A stretch of 64,000 bases of DNA from Ectocarpus siliculosus. Lineage: Eukaryota; Sar; Phaeophyceae; Ectocarpales; Ectocarpaceae. Numbering within the stretch: the stretch's first letter is position 1; the number at the start of each line of letters is the position of its first letter. A program made the translations under genes and the position numbers. The notes beneath the pieces were generated by a model. That model was not told where the DNA came from. It did not search any database and was given only the letters and a program-made list of their open reading frames with translations. The stretch covers positions 4,525,740-4,589,739 of the forward strand of contig FN649736.1 in NCBI GenBank assembly GCA_000310025.1, written 5' to 3'. This document shows, in pieces, positions 33,201 to 45,926 of the stretch.

Positions 33201-36200
33201 GGTCAGACTGGTACATGAACATCTGGTTCAAACAAGAAGGGAGCAAATAGGAGAGGGACGGGTGCACACCCAGTGGGGCGAACGGTTTCTTGGCCGGTGT
33301 GGCCGGTGATAGTGAGGAGAGCGCCATTATGGCCATTTCTGCATATACATGCACCGTGTGTCGAGGTTACGGAATCAGGTCTTGGGTCATAGAATCCCGT
33401 CCTTTTCTTCAGCAGGACAAAGGAATAAATCAGTATCTCGTGCAAGAAACTGGCAAGGCGGGCTTGCTATCTTCACCCTCCACGTGTCCAGGTTGTGGTA
33501 CTGTAGCTTCAAGAATGACCGTACGTGGCAAGGGATGAAGACAAGCATGACAACAACAACAACGACGACCACCACCACCACGACGAAACCACCAGTGACA
33601 GCAACAACAGCGAGCTACTGTGCGTTACATCGTGGAAGCACGCGCACTCTGTTCAAGATGGCGCACGCACTTGTTGACCACACAAAAAACAGCACAACCC
33701 AAAAAAGTATGACAACCCAAAAAAGTATGCGCCGTCAATTCTCTCAGCCGCCTGCCGCGCTGTGTGGTACGAAGCACTACGCAAGCGCACCCAGGCCGTA
33801 CCTTGTAGTTGAGGTGGACGAGAGCGAAGAAGTTGTTGATCGCGTACGCGACGTAGGCGATGGCAATCATCGAAGCGACGGAACGGTTCTGTTGCCGGGA
33901 AAAATACAACACGACGAATGGACGGCATGAGGCGACGAAAAGGAGAAATGAACAGGTTACTAACACCTAGCTAGCTCGAAGCTTGTTTTCTTTCTTTGCA
34001 TTGGACTAGGTGTGCGCGGTGACCACAATGTAATATGGCGACACGTATACGTGCATCTGTTGGTCGGCAGCATCATGTGACAGGTGCATGACGGGCGCAC
34101 GATTGTTCGCATCGCATTGAAGTATGCTTCGTCGTCGGAGGGATATCCCATCCAGTCATGGTCGTCGCGGTAGTAGGCAAACGTTCTTGGTCGATGTTTG
34201 ATCTAGAGCGAGAATGCTGGAGGTAGTCTACATGTAGATTTATTTTTTTACTGAAGGAGATGTATTGTTAACTGTAGGTTGCCTTTACAGATGTTTTTGT
34301 ACTTGCACCAGCTGGTATCACAGATATAAATCATCAGTGTATTGTATAGACTTCAATAGACTCGAAATAAGTCTGTACCCAGCCGGTTTTCCCAGGCACT
34401 CACTGAAAAGACTCCACCACATCCCGTTCGAATGTGGGTATATCTCGAACAGGTAGTATTTCTGTGTGTGTATTTATTTTCCTAAGAAATGTGTCACGAC
34501 ACGACGACCATCCTGTGATTATATATGTGTAGATTACAGAGCCAGCATCAGAACTCCTTGTCTTCAGACCCTTAAGATATGTACTCCCCAAACCCAAAAA
34601 CAATTAATTAATTAAATCAAACACCCCATATATATTATTATTATTATCATCAATTATTAAGCCTCGAAAACCTAAAAGTAAGAACTTGAGCCCAATTTGT
34701 GCGCTCGATGAAAAAAAACTACAACAAAACATGTGTACGTACTACTATTATATTGATCATTCGTCGCATCATCATAGGAACTACAGTAGTAAGAACACCG
34801 CCTCGGCCAAAACTAGAGGTTCTTAGGTGCTGGCGCTACATAACTGTATTCACAGAAGAAGAAGTGCTGCTACTGTACCATTCATATCATGCATTCACAT
34901 TCATATTTTGAAAGATCCTAGACTACAACGAAAGGAGTGGTAGGTAGAGAGTGTAATAGTAGAACTCGAGGTTCCTATTGTAACACGTGACATGTACATA
35001 TTCTCTTTTTTAGACTATGAAACTCCGTAGAGGAGTTAATTTTTGGTTCTCACCTCGGACGTGGAAGCTCCGTACTCGGATGGGATGAAGTCGAAGCTCT
35101 CTTTCGCGGAGAGGAACCCGGTGTAGGCGACGGACACGGCGAAGGTGAAGAGCGAGAAGAACGAGCAGAACAAGGAAATCATGGTCCAGTGGCTGCAAGC
35201 TCCGCCGCAAACCAGGTACTGGAAGCCGACGGCCATCGACACGATGCTGAAGGTGATCTGGGTACACGCATAGCATGTGGTGCTAGACTTGAGAGGAGGG
35301 GTGTATGATGCTGTACAGAATTCTGGGCGAGTTGAAGATCGCATGCAGGAGGAGAGGGCAGCATATCTCAGTCCTGGGAACGGTATACCAATACGGGTTG
35401 GTGCGCCACCAACTCACATCAGATAATGATGTGAGCCATTAGGCATACGACGCCGACGGTTGGTCCAGCACCTCAGACGCTAGCATCAAAGACGATAACC
35501 ACGCTGTTGAAGCCCCAAAATAGACAGGACAACGAAAAGTCCAAACATTTGAATATTATCAACGGTTGTAGGCAGTTATGGTTTCAACGGCGCGCTTGTG
35601 ACGTCAGAATGTACATCATCCAGCTTTGCAACATAAGCAACACTCGCCACAAGTTTGTAGTCTGCGGTACGCATAGGTGTATAGCAGCCGAAAGTTGTAG
35701 TCTACATAGGCTCTGGGACAAGTTTTATAGTTCTTGTTCTTGCACAGGAAGATATATCATCTCCAAGCTGCTACATTAGTCTACACAGGGAACAATAAGC
35801 AAGGTCAGTTTCCAGAGCCGGCACCACGAGTGATGCTTAGTGCTGAGAGCACCTGTGACTACACATCTGCGCAAGCGGGGCAACGAAAACCTTGCTACTC
35901 CATCTCCTGCGTTCGCGGGGGGAGTTGACGTGCTACAGCAGTAAATAGGCGTATCCTAGGGAGGGCAGGCAAGGCGGGGATGGCGGGAGAATCCAGGTGC
36001 GGCTGGGCCCGGCAGATTTCCGCCATGTACAGCGATACATACCGGCGTCAACAAGGTATAGCCAGGTTGGATGTGCTTCAGATATTGCGGTAGGCGACAT
36101 GTGAATGGATCCCATCAGTCAGGGAAGTGCACTCAAACAGCAAACAATACACCAGCGTCGCGATGACGGTGGTGAGTTTCCAAGTTTTGCGACAGCTGAC

Positions 36201-37035
36201 ACACGAACGAAAAGACACATCTCCTGTATCCACTGCTGTTGTATCTTCAACGTTGCTTTCACACGCATGACAACTATTTTTGGCCTCGCAAAAGCAACTA
36301 AATTAGTAGCTGGTCTTCTCTGGCTGCAACTACATCACATGAGCTTGCGCCGCAATATTCAACCTCATACAGCGCTGTGGGGGTTGTAACGCTGGCACGA
36401 GGGGGCTGCTGGCTGGGTGATCCGAGACCGAGAAGGTACGCTAGACTATAAAGCCAGTCAACTGCAGTAGAATCAATGTCTCCCCGACTTGACGATGGAG
36501 CCAGTTTGCTTGCAAACACATCGTGTTGACCACACTACTGTAGTTCAACACCCCCTTTTCCCGGCGCGCCGCCAGCTTGGTACAGCGATGGTGCATGCCA
36601 CGACGCCACAATGATCTCGAGCTTTCATGTCAAGAGATGATGGCGTCAGACACCCCACATATTGCCACATCATCCGGCAGAACACCTTCGACGGCACCCT
36701 TTCGCTCAATCAAGCTGACTGAGAACAATAATTTTTCAACGAGAGACAGTCAGCATGGGCTTTCAATGCATATCAAAAGACAACCAATCCTAGTGCACAC
36801 GCCGCAGACAGACCTGGATGAGCGCTGCCAGGTGGCGGACGACGGGAGGGAAGACGTCGCTGTTTCCCGACCAGTCTTGCCCATCAATGGTCGACAAGCA
36901 GAGATCGTAGACGCCCGGCACGAGGTTTATGAAACCGAACAGGCAGAGCATGCCGGCCGTCACCGACATCTCTTTCGTGTACCGCCCGAAGGGGTCGAGG
37001 CCCAGCAGCCTGTTGTCGCCATAACCTGATGACAT
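30223..37035 (-). CDS. Polytopic membrane protein, about 423 aa, family not recognised
   Basis: Nine exons join without a frame break: 36814-37035, 35054-35257, 33802-33888, 33088-33222, 32850-32969, 32153-32293, 31608-31700, 31169-31289, 30223-30371. Introns 1-7 all fall between codons. About nine hydrophobic segments are visible, for example MSVTAGMLCLFGFINLVPGV, SMIAIAYVAYAINNFFALV, VGLLTLLAGTVQLALGAYVF and AIAFGAFQLVLGCYIM. Three segments share a pattern of Gly-x-x-Gln-hydrophobic-x-x-Gly, suggesting an internal repeat. The C-terminus is polar and Lys/Glu-rich. The exon 6 donor is CAG|GCAAGT, a GC-AG intron. Exon 5 is the least certain; skipping it would keep the frame. No function is proposed; the form suggests a transporter, channel or sensor. 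Confidence 0.7.
33543..33602 (+). repeat. ACA/ACG/ACC trinucleotide microsatellite
   Basis: Intronic run of ACAACAACGACGACCACC type, read as Val repeats on the other strand. Confidence 0.8.
34483..34525 (+). repeat. Short dispersed repeat shared with 26261-26302
   Basis: AAGAAATGTGTCACGACACG and the following CGACCATCCTGTGA match the sequence just before element B. It lies in an intron of the membrane-protein gene. Confidence 0.7.
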
Positions 37036-38494
37036 GTCTTTGGATTTGTCTTCTGCACAGAGAGTGCCTTGTGTGATGCTGCGTTGCGCGCTTAGAGCTG
37101 AACCTTGAAAGTAAGGTATGTATGTTGTGTGTTGGTGGGGGGTGGGGGGTCGGTGGGTACGGAGACAAAGCGCGCGAAATCCAGCCGTTTTTTCTCGAAA
37201 AAGATCTCAGATAGAGCCAGTCAGTTGGGAGCAAGCGAGAGAAAACGAAAACCCCAAAGAAATGAAGCGCCAAAACACGTAACAGCCCCGCAGAGTCGAT
37301 CATGGTTTGTCTTCATGCTGGCTGCAAGCATCGCACAGATATGGAAATACTTAAGCACCGGTGCACGGTATGACTAAAGTAGTTATTGTAGATGCATTTT
37401 GTCTACCACATGTATGCTATGTTTTGTGCGCGCCCAATCGATGTTTGTTTAAAGTTTCACCAGTAGCAGACCTACCGAAGCGCAAAGATGTGCTCGTAGA
37501 CTACTGGACTCTTTTCCAATATCTGTGAGTCGACAGCTAACTTTATTCTCGAACATCTACGAATACATGACCCCAGCCTTCGCGGTATAGAAGCCGTCTC
37601 AGGTCCTGCAATCATGTATTTTCCCGCGAGAGAGCTCACCACCCACCATCAGCAGAAGGTTAAGGTTTGTCCGTGCGTACAAGAGTGAGTGTTGTATCGT
37701 CTCATTTATCATGGATGTCAGTCTTATACCTGTATCGGTACATTTTTTTTGCGCATCAGCCAGGACCAAAGAGACGTAGGAACAGGGAATAGTCTACTGT
37801 GGTCAGGCAGCTGCCTTCACCTTTGAGCGTCTGTGGCGCAGGGGGGAGCCGGCCGGACTCGAAACCAACTACACTGTGTACATGTACACCGTATAGGTGA
37901 CTCCATGTGCGTGTACAGCGGCCTTATACATCACGTTTCGGCTATCAACTCTGGCTTTTGCACGACGCATCACGATTTGAACATACACTTGGGCGCGTGC
38001 ACTGCGCGAAAACCGTTCGGATTCCCCCCATCCGACCCTCTGTTTGGTGTTTACGTGTTCATTCCAACCATATATCGGTGTGCGACAAATTCTATCGCTG
38101 CTCGTTGTCAAGAGCGCCCATGCTCTCGGCCCGCTTGTAGAGACAAACTGCTCTCAAGGGCGCCGTTCTGCCCCGGCTCAAGCTCGACGATTGCCAAAGC
38201 GACCTTACTCTTCGATGGGTTGGCGACGACAACGAAGATCCCCTGCCCTCCTGGGATGATTGGCTCCTACTTGACGGCGGTCTTTGACTGCTTCCAATGC
38301 TGATGCCTAACCCTCTTGCGTTCCTTACGCTGCCGCCTCGGCCATGTTTGCTGTCAGTTCGAATGGGCGGCTTTCGCAGCGCCGTGTCCGAGAAAGAGAT
38401 ATTCACTTTTCTGGAGGGCGAGGATGCCAGAACCATCGAGTACGCCTGTTTGGGGTGCACAGGAGACAGGCAGAGGGACCAGCGGAGGGCGTAC
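37036..38494. other. Upstream flank of the membrane-protein gene
   Basis: Holds the presumed promoter of the minus-strand gene, but no site is identified. A minus-strand relic at about 38120-38290 reads GIFVVVANPSKSKVALAIVE with a stop just before it; it may belong to the LINE fragment next to it. Confidence 0.35.
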
Positions 38495-38650
38495 TCGTGT
38501 TTGGCATGCCTCGCTGCTAGACCATTGACCACGCGTCCTCGAGAAGACGGAGCATTATTCCCACAGGACCGATCGCCAGTCGCCAATCGTTTCTTCCTGC
38601 TTCGCCTAAGGCGGCTCAAAATGTGTGTCCCATTCCGTAATACTTCTCGC
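38495..38650 (-). mobile_element. LINE 3'-end fragment, inverted relative to 27.2-28.9 kb
   Basis: The reverse complement matches 28735-28890. Shared words are TTTTGAGCCRCCTT, ACGATTGGC, CCTGTGGGAA and TCGAGGACGCGTGGTCAA. A truncated second insertion of the same or a close LINE family. Confidence 0.75.
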
Positions 38651-39082
38651 CCGCTTGGGCCACTTCTTTACCAACGTATTATGTTCGTCGGGGGGTAGCT
38701 ATTCTGATTTGGATAAGGAGTGCTCCTCTGGTACGATGGCCACGACACAGGGCAATCTCCCAGAGATACCCTCTGTGAAAAGAGCAAAGGAAAAAACAAG
38801 AGAAGGGGGACCTCCAGGAGCAGGACCAGCGGGGGAGGGTACTCCTATCTTCTCGCGCATCTTGGTGATGAAATAGTTGAACACGCGACCCAATCAATGA
38901 GGGGCTCATATGCTCGTCTGCAGCGCACGGCGGTAGAGCTTCGCGCGGCTACAAGCCCGCGTCGAAGAAAGGCAGGCCTTTCGGCGACCTGACAGAAATT
39001 GCACCTAACCTCTAAGCAGCAATCTACAAAAAAGTTCCGAAGGGACATCTGCGCTGTCTTCTGCGATTTAAGCAGTAGCTGA

Positions 39083-42000
39083 CTAGACGCGTCTTTGATG
39101 GCTTCGTTCTGCTAACGACACGTCTTGATGGCCTGGATGTGACAATGACCGCGCCAACAAAGTCTTCCTTGCCTGCTTTATCTCTGCGAGCTGCGTCTTG
39201 AGAGCTTGATTGTCTCGCTTCAGGACCACGAAAGTCTCGAACGTCACTCCATCCCCGGCCACCTTCTGGAGCTCCGCCTCCACGTCTGAGGCAAACGCCA
39301 CTGCTTTCTCCAGCCGTTTCGCGGTCTGCCTCAGCTCTCTCTTTCGGGGGATGGGAGGGAACGAGGCATTGAGGAAAGATGAGTGGTGCGTGTGGAGAGC
39401 TGTATAAACTCTGAGGCACTGGATAACTGCAACCGTGTTGTTGTTGGTTTTCCCGAGTTCCCTATGTCTGAACGATTAATACGCGGGGGGCAACCAAAGC
39501 GTAGTACAAAGAACGGGAGGAGTGGGGCTCGGGAACGGAGTACGAGTATGGGGATGTCGGCCAGTGAAAACGATTTGGAAGACAAGGGACAAGCGACGAA
39601 AGCTTCCCCCCGCCGTTTGTGCCAGTTTTCGAACAGCAGGAACGCGATTATTTGGTTTCGGAGGCGCAGGAGGGCGGTATATCTTTGGTGGATTACATTG
39701 TACGATGCCCTTTACGTGAAATGATGGGGAAACTCCAGCGGCGGTTTCGTGCTGCGATCTCTCACACTCTCGGCAAATGCCTTGCAGGTCTACCCATCTC
39801 TCTGAGTGCAATGTACAGCACCCTACCCTTCACACCCATCACGGCCCATTCACAGGATCGATTCCGTAATATACGAACTTTCATATATTCGAGACACCGC
39901 ACTTGACATTGCCCTACACGCCTGCCCAACCTGAAGTTTGGCGTTGCTCTCGCGTAGAATCTTCTCGCTCTCTCTCAGCCGCCGTATCCCCGACCCGAGG
40001 TTCGATTCGTCTTCCACGTCGACAACCGTCGCCGCATTCTTCCTCGGTCCGCCGTCTAGAGAGGCAACCGAACCGTCATCGTCGATGTCGCTCCCGCCGG
40101 GACACGCGAGCGGAAGCGCGACAACGGGCTGCGGCTCCGCCACCTTTTCGCAGGTCAACTCTGGAGGGGGATCCGCCTACAGGAGGGTTCCCAAGTTGGG
40201 TTGCAGTGGCGTATGAGGGCCGGGGTATGCTGTTTTGATGTATATGACACCACCAACTGGAGGTATTCCGGAGCATCGGGTTTCGTGAGATTGCGGAACG
40301 GTTCAACTTTCTTCTCAACGCTACTGATTACCTCTCACCAGTATTGTCGGGGCACCACTATGGCCCTTGCGAACGGTGTTTCCGCCATTCGAGCGCCTGT
40401 TCCGATTCGGCACGGCCGGCAAAGGAGGAACCCTCTGGAATGGCTTCGTTCGTTCACGTCGGCCGCCGTGATACATGCGTCAAAGACCGAAGGCATGCCG
40501 GGGTAGTTTAGGGTTCTGGTGTACAGGGTGAAAGAGAAACACCGCGGTTTGCGTCTTTCTCGTGAATAAAAGGAGGGTTATAATATATTTGGCATGTGCG
40601 CGAATATTCCACCCGATATATTTGTGCCATTAAATCGCCCTCCATACCGTCGCTTAAGTAGATGGGCAGCATCAGCAACGCAAAATGCGTGGCGGCAGCA
40701 GAACAGCACGTATTTATCGTACCTCGATTTGAGGCCCCCCGTTGGGCGCGGCAAAATTATCTGCGACCGCTCGGAGCGCACGGAGCTCCCGCTCGACGCC
40801 CTCCCTTCGGAGGACTTCGCTTTTGGCCTGTCGGATACACAAAAGCGTGGGAGAGGCGAAATTTGCCCTCAGGGTGAGAATGCATGTCGACGGCAAGGTG
40901 TTCCTCTCCCTACACTCGAAAGGTGATCACAATGTCTTGTTCAACACACATGAAGAGTCTCGTCTCGCTTCTTCTGGGGAGCGAACGACATCCTCGTATC
41001 TCTCGTCAGATGATGCCAGCGGCCCGTGCGGCTGAGATTTAAGCTACTGCGGCTTGGCCAAGCAGTCCACGTGATAGCTTTGTCAGGCCTCGCTCGATCC
41101 AAACAAAGCACCAGCGCTTTCTCCTTGCGTGTTCGCGACAAGTGTATCCGACCGCGGATGGCAAATAGCTCGGCTTCGACACCTTCGCTCATCCCATGTC
41201 CTACTGAGTGCCACCCACCCACCTGTCTCTCAAGGTCAAGGCATCTCCGCTTCGCCGTTGACTCTCTCCGCGATACTGCACGGAGGCACCGCTGCAGGTT
41301 CACGACCTCCCTACGATCCAACGTAAGACAGTGAGAAGGGGGAGCAGAGGGGATCGATTGTGTCCAGGGGCTGGGTTGGGTTGGGGGGACGGGAAATGAT
41401 GCACGCATGGTTGATATCTACAGGCCAAGTTGGGGTAGGTGTGCTGTATAGTCACCCCGCATGGCTACAAATAGTGTCAAGTCGGGGAATTCGCCGAGTA
41501 GATATCGTTAGGGGGGACCGGGGGGGGGATGGCTGCCTTGAGTTTGGTCGGGATCGGAATAGTTGCCTCGACGTCGATGGCCAGACCGTCATCACCTGAG
41601 AAGAGCATCGATTATCGAGAAGAAAAGCAGTAGGTGGCCATAACACCTCCGTCCTCCCCCTCCCGACCATCATCTCGTGCTTTTCTTTACGTCAACGCTT
41701 CTGTCGCGACGTCAAACCTTGCCCTATGCAGCGCATTCGCATAGCGGGTCGATTTGTAACCAAGTCACCTTTGCGAGAGAACGCTCTCATCGTCATCCCC
41801 GTCGTCCATCCAAGCCGTCCCCAGGCTGTGCGTATAGCGCCCGGCGTTGCCGGTCACGTGAGTTTAGCGTGTAGTATAGAGTAGGAGAACGCGCCGCATT
41901 GGCGGGTGCAGTGCGGGACGAGTATCGGTAGATCAGAGCGTGGGGAAGTGCCCGTGGGCGCGAAAGTCCAACGGGAGATTTTTCATGAGGAAGGGGGAGG

Positions 42001-45000
42001 CGCTATGCTAGCAATAGCTTCTTTGCAACAGCTGAAACCAGTCGTTGCGGCGGACACCCGCACTTCGATTGCCAAAGGCGTTTTCAGCAGTACCACTCCT
42101 AACTCCTAATCCTTTATGATGATCCAATGAGTAATTCAGCTGTTACCGTGCCCTATCCGCCACGCGTAGTGACCCCTACATTCCCCCCCTCCCTCCCCAA
42201 TTCCCCCGCTCCGCTCATACCCTCTTCTTCTCCCATCACAACGACATCCAACGGAAGAGAGATACCGAAAGACAATGTGCGCATGCTGCAACGCTGATTT
42301 CGGCGGGATTGGGGTAGGTTTGATGGCGCTGCTTCTCACCGACTGAGCGCGGCCTGGCTGGTGTTGTGCCGTAGTTCTTCCACCTCCGACTCCAGGCGAG
42401 ACACATCCAGCTTCGCCCTTTCCTGCGCTGCCTGAGCTTCAGCAATCGTCGATGCAAACTGCTGTTTAAGCTGCACGGACGGGGGCATACACGCCGGGTG
42501 GCACAACACAGATGAAAAGTGATCGACAATATAAACACGCTAGCAATGCTATCGTTGACAGTGCGAGGGTGTCGGAGAAGAACGCCAAGTGCTTGTTAAA
42601 CTGTGCCAGCGTGTGTACAGATGCAGCAGACAGTAACCTTTGACAATGAGTGCTCTTCGATACGGTGTGCTATTGCCACGATCGGGAAACACGTACACAA
42701 GCGGCACTCGCCTTAAAATCTCGGGTGCTTCTTCAGCTACATAGATGATAACACAGCAACAACTCAGTCCAAGGCAAGGATTCTCCTTCACAATAAATTT
42801 AGTAATCAAAGACCATCAACCACAACAATTGATAACAACTACCGTGGCATCAACAATGCAAGTAAAAGTAGCAGCGGCAACAGTAGCAGTAGCAGCAGCA
42901 GCATGACAGCAGCAGGATGAGCAGCAATAATAGCAGCAAGCAGCAGCGAACAGCAATAACAACTACCAATCCAACGGTTTGCACCCAAAACCTGGACATC
43001 GTGTGGCAGATGCCTCCAAGGCACGTTCATGCATGCTCCCTTGAGGCTTGATTCCACGAACCCACCTGGGCCATTTCTGCTTCGAAGCGTTCCACTTGCT
43101 CTTGACATCTCCTCTCGACAGCTGCACGAGACGTTTCGAGGTCTTTGTTTTGAGCTAGAAGAACCCCCAAGGTCAACTCACTGGCTTCTTCCGCAGCCCG
43201 TGCCTTCGTTGTTTCGGCTTGTGCCTGTGCTAGCTGCGCCATCGCCCGTTCGATTCCTACATTCTGATGTTGTTTGCGATGCGACATGGGAGCGACGTCG
43301 GTATTGCTCAGCGCAACTACATACCCATGCACTCGTTGGGACGGCTCTAGGCCGTTCTTGTTTCTTCCTCTCCGGCACGCAACTTGCAGTGGCTCGTCCG
43401 TTCTTCGCCGAGTGTCCAGGGATTCAATACCCCTATGTTGGATGATATGGCAATACAAGCAGTCGTTTCTAAAAGCACCCATCTGCAAAGAAGATGTATT
43501 TACAGATCTCAACCATTCCCCGAATCTGTAGAGGTGGCGCTGCGAAGAAGCAAACAAACTAAGGGTAAAACAAATGGGCTACCTCGTGAAAGGTGCTTAC
43601 CGCTGTTGTGTCTACTCCATCGGTAACCTTGAACTCTTCTTCGTTCTGGTTGTTCGCGTTTCGCTTCTCGCGAAGGTCGGTTGCTCCATCCGGCACACGC
43701 TTCTCTCCCTCAAAGACCTTGTCCGAAGCCCCCAAGTGAAGAATGGCGAATAAATGCCGTTACGATTGGCGAGCAAAGAATATGCCCTTGTCATATCCAG
43801 CGTGCAACATACATATATTAATCGTTGAAGTGGCTTTGGTGGCCTCGGATGATATCGATTCTTAATACAAACGACAATCGGCACACCCAACGTGTCGTAA
43901 ACAACCTATCGAGTGACTTACCTACTAACGTTTGAACAGATTTCGCGGGCGGTGGTTAACTGCTACTGATTCAAAAAAGAGACGCCTGGATCTGGTCTTT
44001 GACCGGTGGATCAAGACATATACCATGGCTCCCACGTTACGAGATGAAAACACCAAATTTAGCTACTTTAGTGAAGAGAGCAGGGAGGGATGGACATCGT
44101 TATAGACTACTACAGATTCAGCACTAATATTTACTAGAGACTAGAATAGACAATTCTATGTGTACATATATCCCCCGGCGAATACCCGGTACGGTTCTAT
44201 GCATGAGTGAGTACGCTTGAAAACCGCAACAACGTGAGCATGAAAGACACTCACTTTGAGTTTCTTGCGTATCGCGTTGTTCTCGTCGATGAGTTGTCGG
44301 AGCACCTCCAGCGTGCGGATGTGTTTGTGCTGCAAGGGGGAGCACCGTTGAATACATTGATTGCTGAAAGGGAGGCAACCACCTACATTTATTGTATTTG
44401 TTAATAATGAGCCGCGGAGCGCGAAGGGCGACATTTTTTCCCTTCGTCCCCAGGAGGGAAAGAAAGGCTCTATATATCGGCCAAAGCTGCGTCGCACGAT
44501 ACAGGGGCCCCAAACTTGGTTTCCGTGAAGCCGATATAACCCACTTTTGGGACCAGAACGACATTTACAGGGCACCGATCGACGATCGATGTGCTTGCTG
44601 TTGAGGAAGAAGAAAAATAGCGCCCTCTGCGTCACACCGGTTTGGTCGTGCTCCGATACCGGATGGCTGTACTACTCAAGCGTTTGTGTCCAAAATTCGT
44701 AGGAGATCTTGCTCCCCAACCCCGGGTTTTCTCCGCGAAAAGGCGTGCACAAAAGCGGAGATCGCGCGCGCACGCGATTGAAACCACGAGAAGACACCGA
44801 GACAGACAGAGACAGCAAAACCAGGAGGGGTCGGGGCTATTCGACCTGTGCACCGTAGGTATAGTCATGCGCCATGTGTAACCTGGCGGCGATTGTTTAG
44901 TGATGTTGAGTGGGTCCAACCCACTGCTCCAAAAACAGCAGATCGATGATCACAAACGAACACAAAACATAGCACACCTTCCCAAGTCCAGATCACACCT

Positions 45001-45898
45001 ACCATCGAGAAAAACCGTCGAGCGCGTGAGGGTCTACTACTGCTGTGCGGTACCAGAATGGTTCCCCGCGGGATCGGTTCAGGCTGCGTACTTGCGCCGC
45101 GCTACTGACTGTCTTCGCAAAAGCCGTGCCCTGCCTGCTGTTGTTGCTGCTGCTGGGTCTGTTCCAGATGCCCAGATGTGCGTGTTTGCGTCCGCACAGC
45201 GGGGAGACTTCACATTTTATTTCTTCGTGGGCATGTGCATGTGCATCAACGGAAAAGAAACAACCGCATATAAAGTGCAAAATATTGAACGCGGGGGCCG
45301 CACATGCAGCCATCGTCGCTCATCCCGTCGCTCGCCTGTCCCTCTGGAGCACGCGAACTGCACCACATACGATTCACGCTGCTGTGTGTCGGGTTTCGTG
45401 CACCATCAGCATCGCAGATAAGACTACTGCAAGGTATTGAGTCGCTACCTCGCGCGGCTCATTTCCTCGCCCTATCTAGTATGACATAACAAAATCCATC
45501 TCTACCTCGCGCGGCTCCTTACCTCGCCCTATCTAGTATGACAAAACAAAATCCATCTCTATACCTCGAGAATAATCTAAGATTTTGACTACTGGCAAAA
45601 GAACACGTACATTTTGAGATAATTGTGTCCTCTGGGCCTCCGTAGTAGAGCCTCAGGCGGCATACACGTGCTTGGGTTATCATTCATCCTAGCTGGTGCG
45701 CGTAGGTCAGTGGTGTGTATATCTTGCAAGTGGAACAAATCAGTATCTCACACCCATTTTAACTAGTTGATCCTAGCAGGAACGCCAAACTAGACTACAG
45801 CTGACTCTTCAAGGAGATGCGGCGAGATTAACATAATATGTTTGGGGCATCCAGCTTACCCGCAGCTCGTCAGAAACTCGTCTAGCGTGGTCCTCCAT
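39083..45898 (-). CDS. Coiled-coil protein, about 437 aa
   Basis: Ten exons join in frame: 45860-45898 (from ATG; the exon may begin at 45926), 44255-44329, 43601-43717, 43066-43263, 42340-42470, 41769-41825, 41223-41310, 40723-40827, 39931-40176, 39083-39340. Nearly all encode charged helices with heptad character: RTLEVLRQLIDENNAIRKKL, AQAQAETTKARAAEEASE, DVSRLESEVEELRHN, REVVNLQRCLRAVSRR, RLRESEKILRESNAKLQ and KRDNQALKTQLAEIKQ. Two acidic linkers occur (WMDDGDDDE; GGSDIDDDGSVASLDGG). The last exon ends at a TAG at 39083, although CAG|GCAAGG at 39172 could be a GC donor. Further 5' exons upstream of 45926 are possible. The design suggests a structural or scaffold protein of the cytoskeleton, centrosome or flagella; that is inference. 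Confidence 0.7.
42862..42960 (+). repeat. Degenerate AGC/ACA microsatellite
   Basis: Run of AGTAGCAGCAGC and AGCAGCAATA words in an intron of the coiled-coil gene. Confidence 0.8.
44408..44500 (-). repeat. Inverted copy of the 126-bp interspersed repeat
   Basis: Starts GAGCCGCGGAGCGCGAAGGG and continues with TCCCCAGGAGGGAAAGAAAG; reverse complement of units at 3029-3280. It lies in the first intron of the coiled-coil gene. Confidence 0.8.
45445..45558 (+). repeat. Tandem repeat, 2 x 57 bp
   Basis: Both units read CTACCTCGCGCGGCTC, then CCTCGCCCTATCTAGTATGAC and AAAATCCATCT. Located in the first intron of the coiled-coil gene. Confidence 0.85.
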
Positions 45899-45926
45899 GC
45901 CACCTTTTTCGCGGATCGTAGCGGCT

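Noticed and set aside
41520-41600. Candidate exon (DDGLAIDVEATIPIPTKL) in the coiled-coil gene
   Set aside because: Its phase does not fit the exon before it, while the neighbours 41769-41825 and 41223-41310 join perfectly without it.
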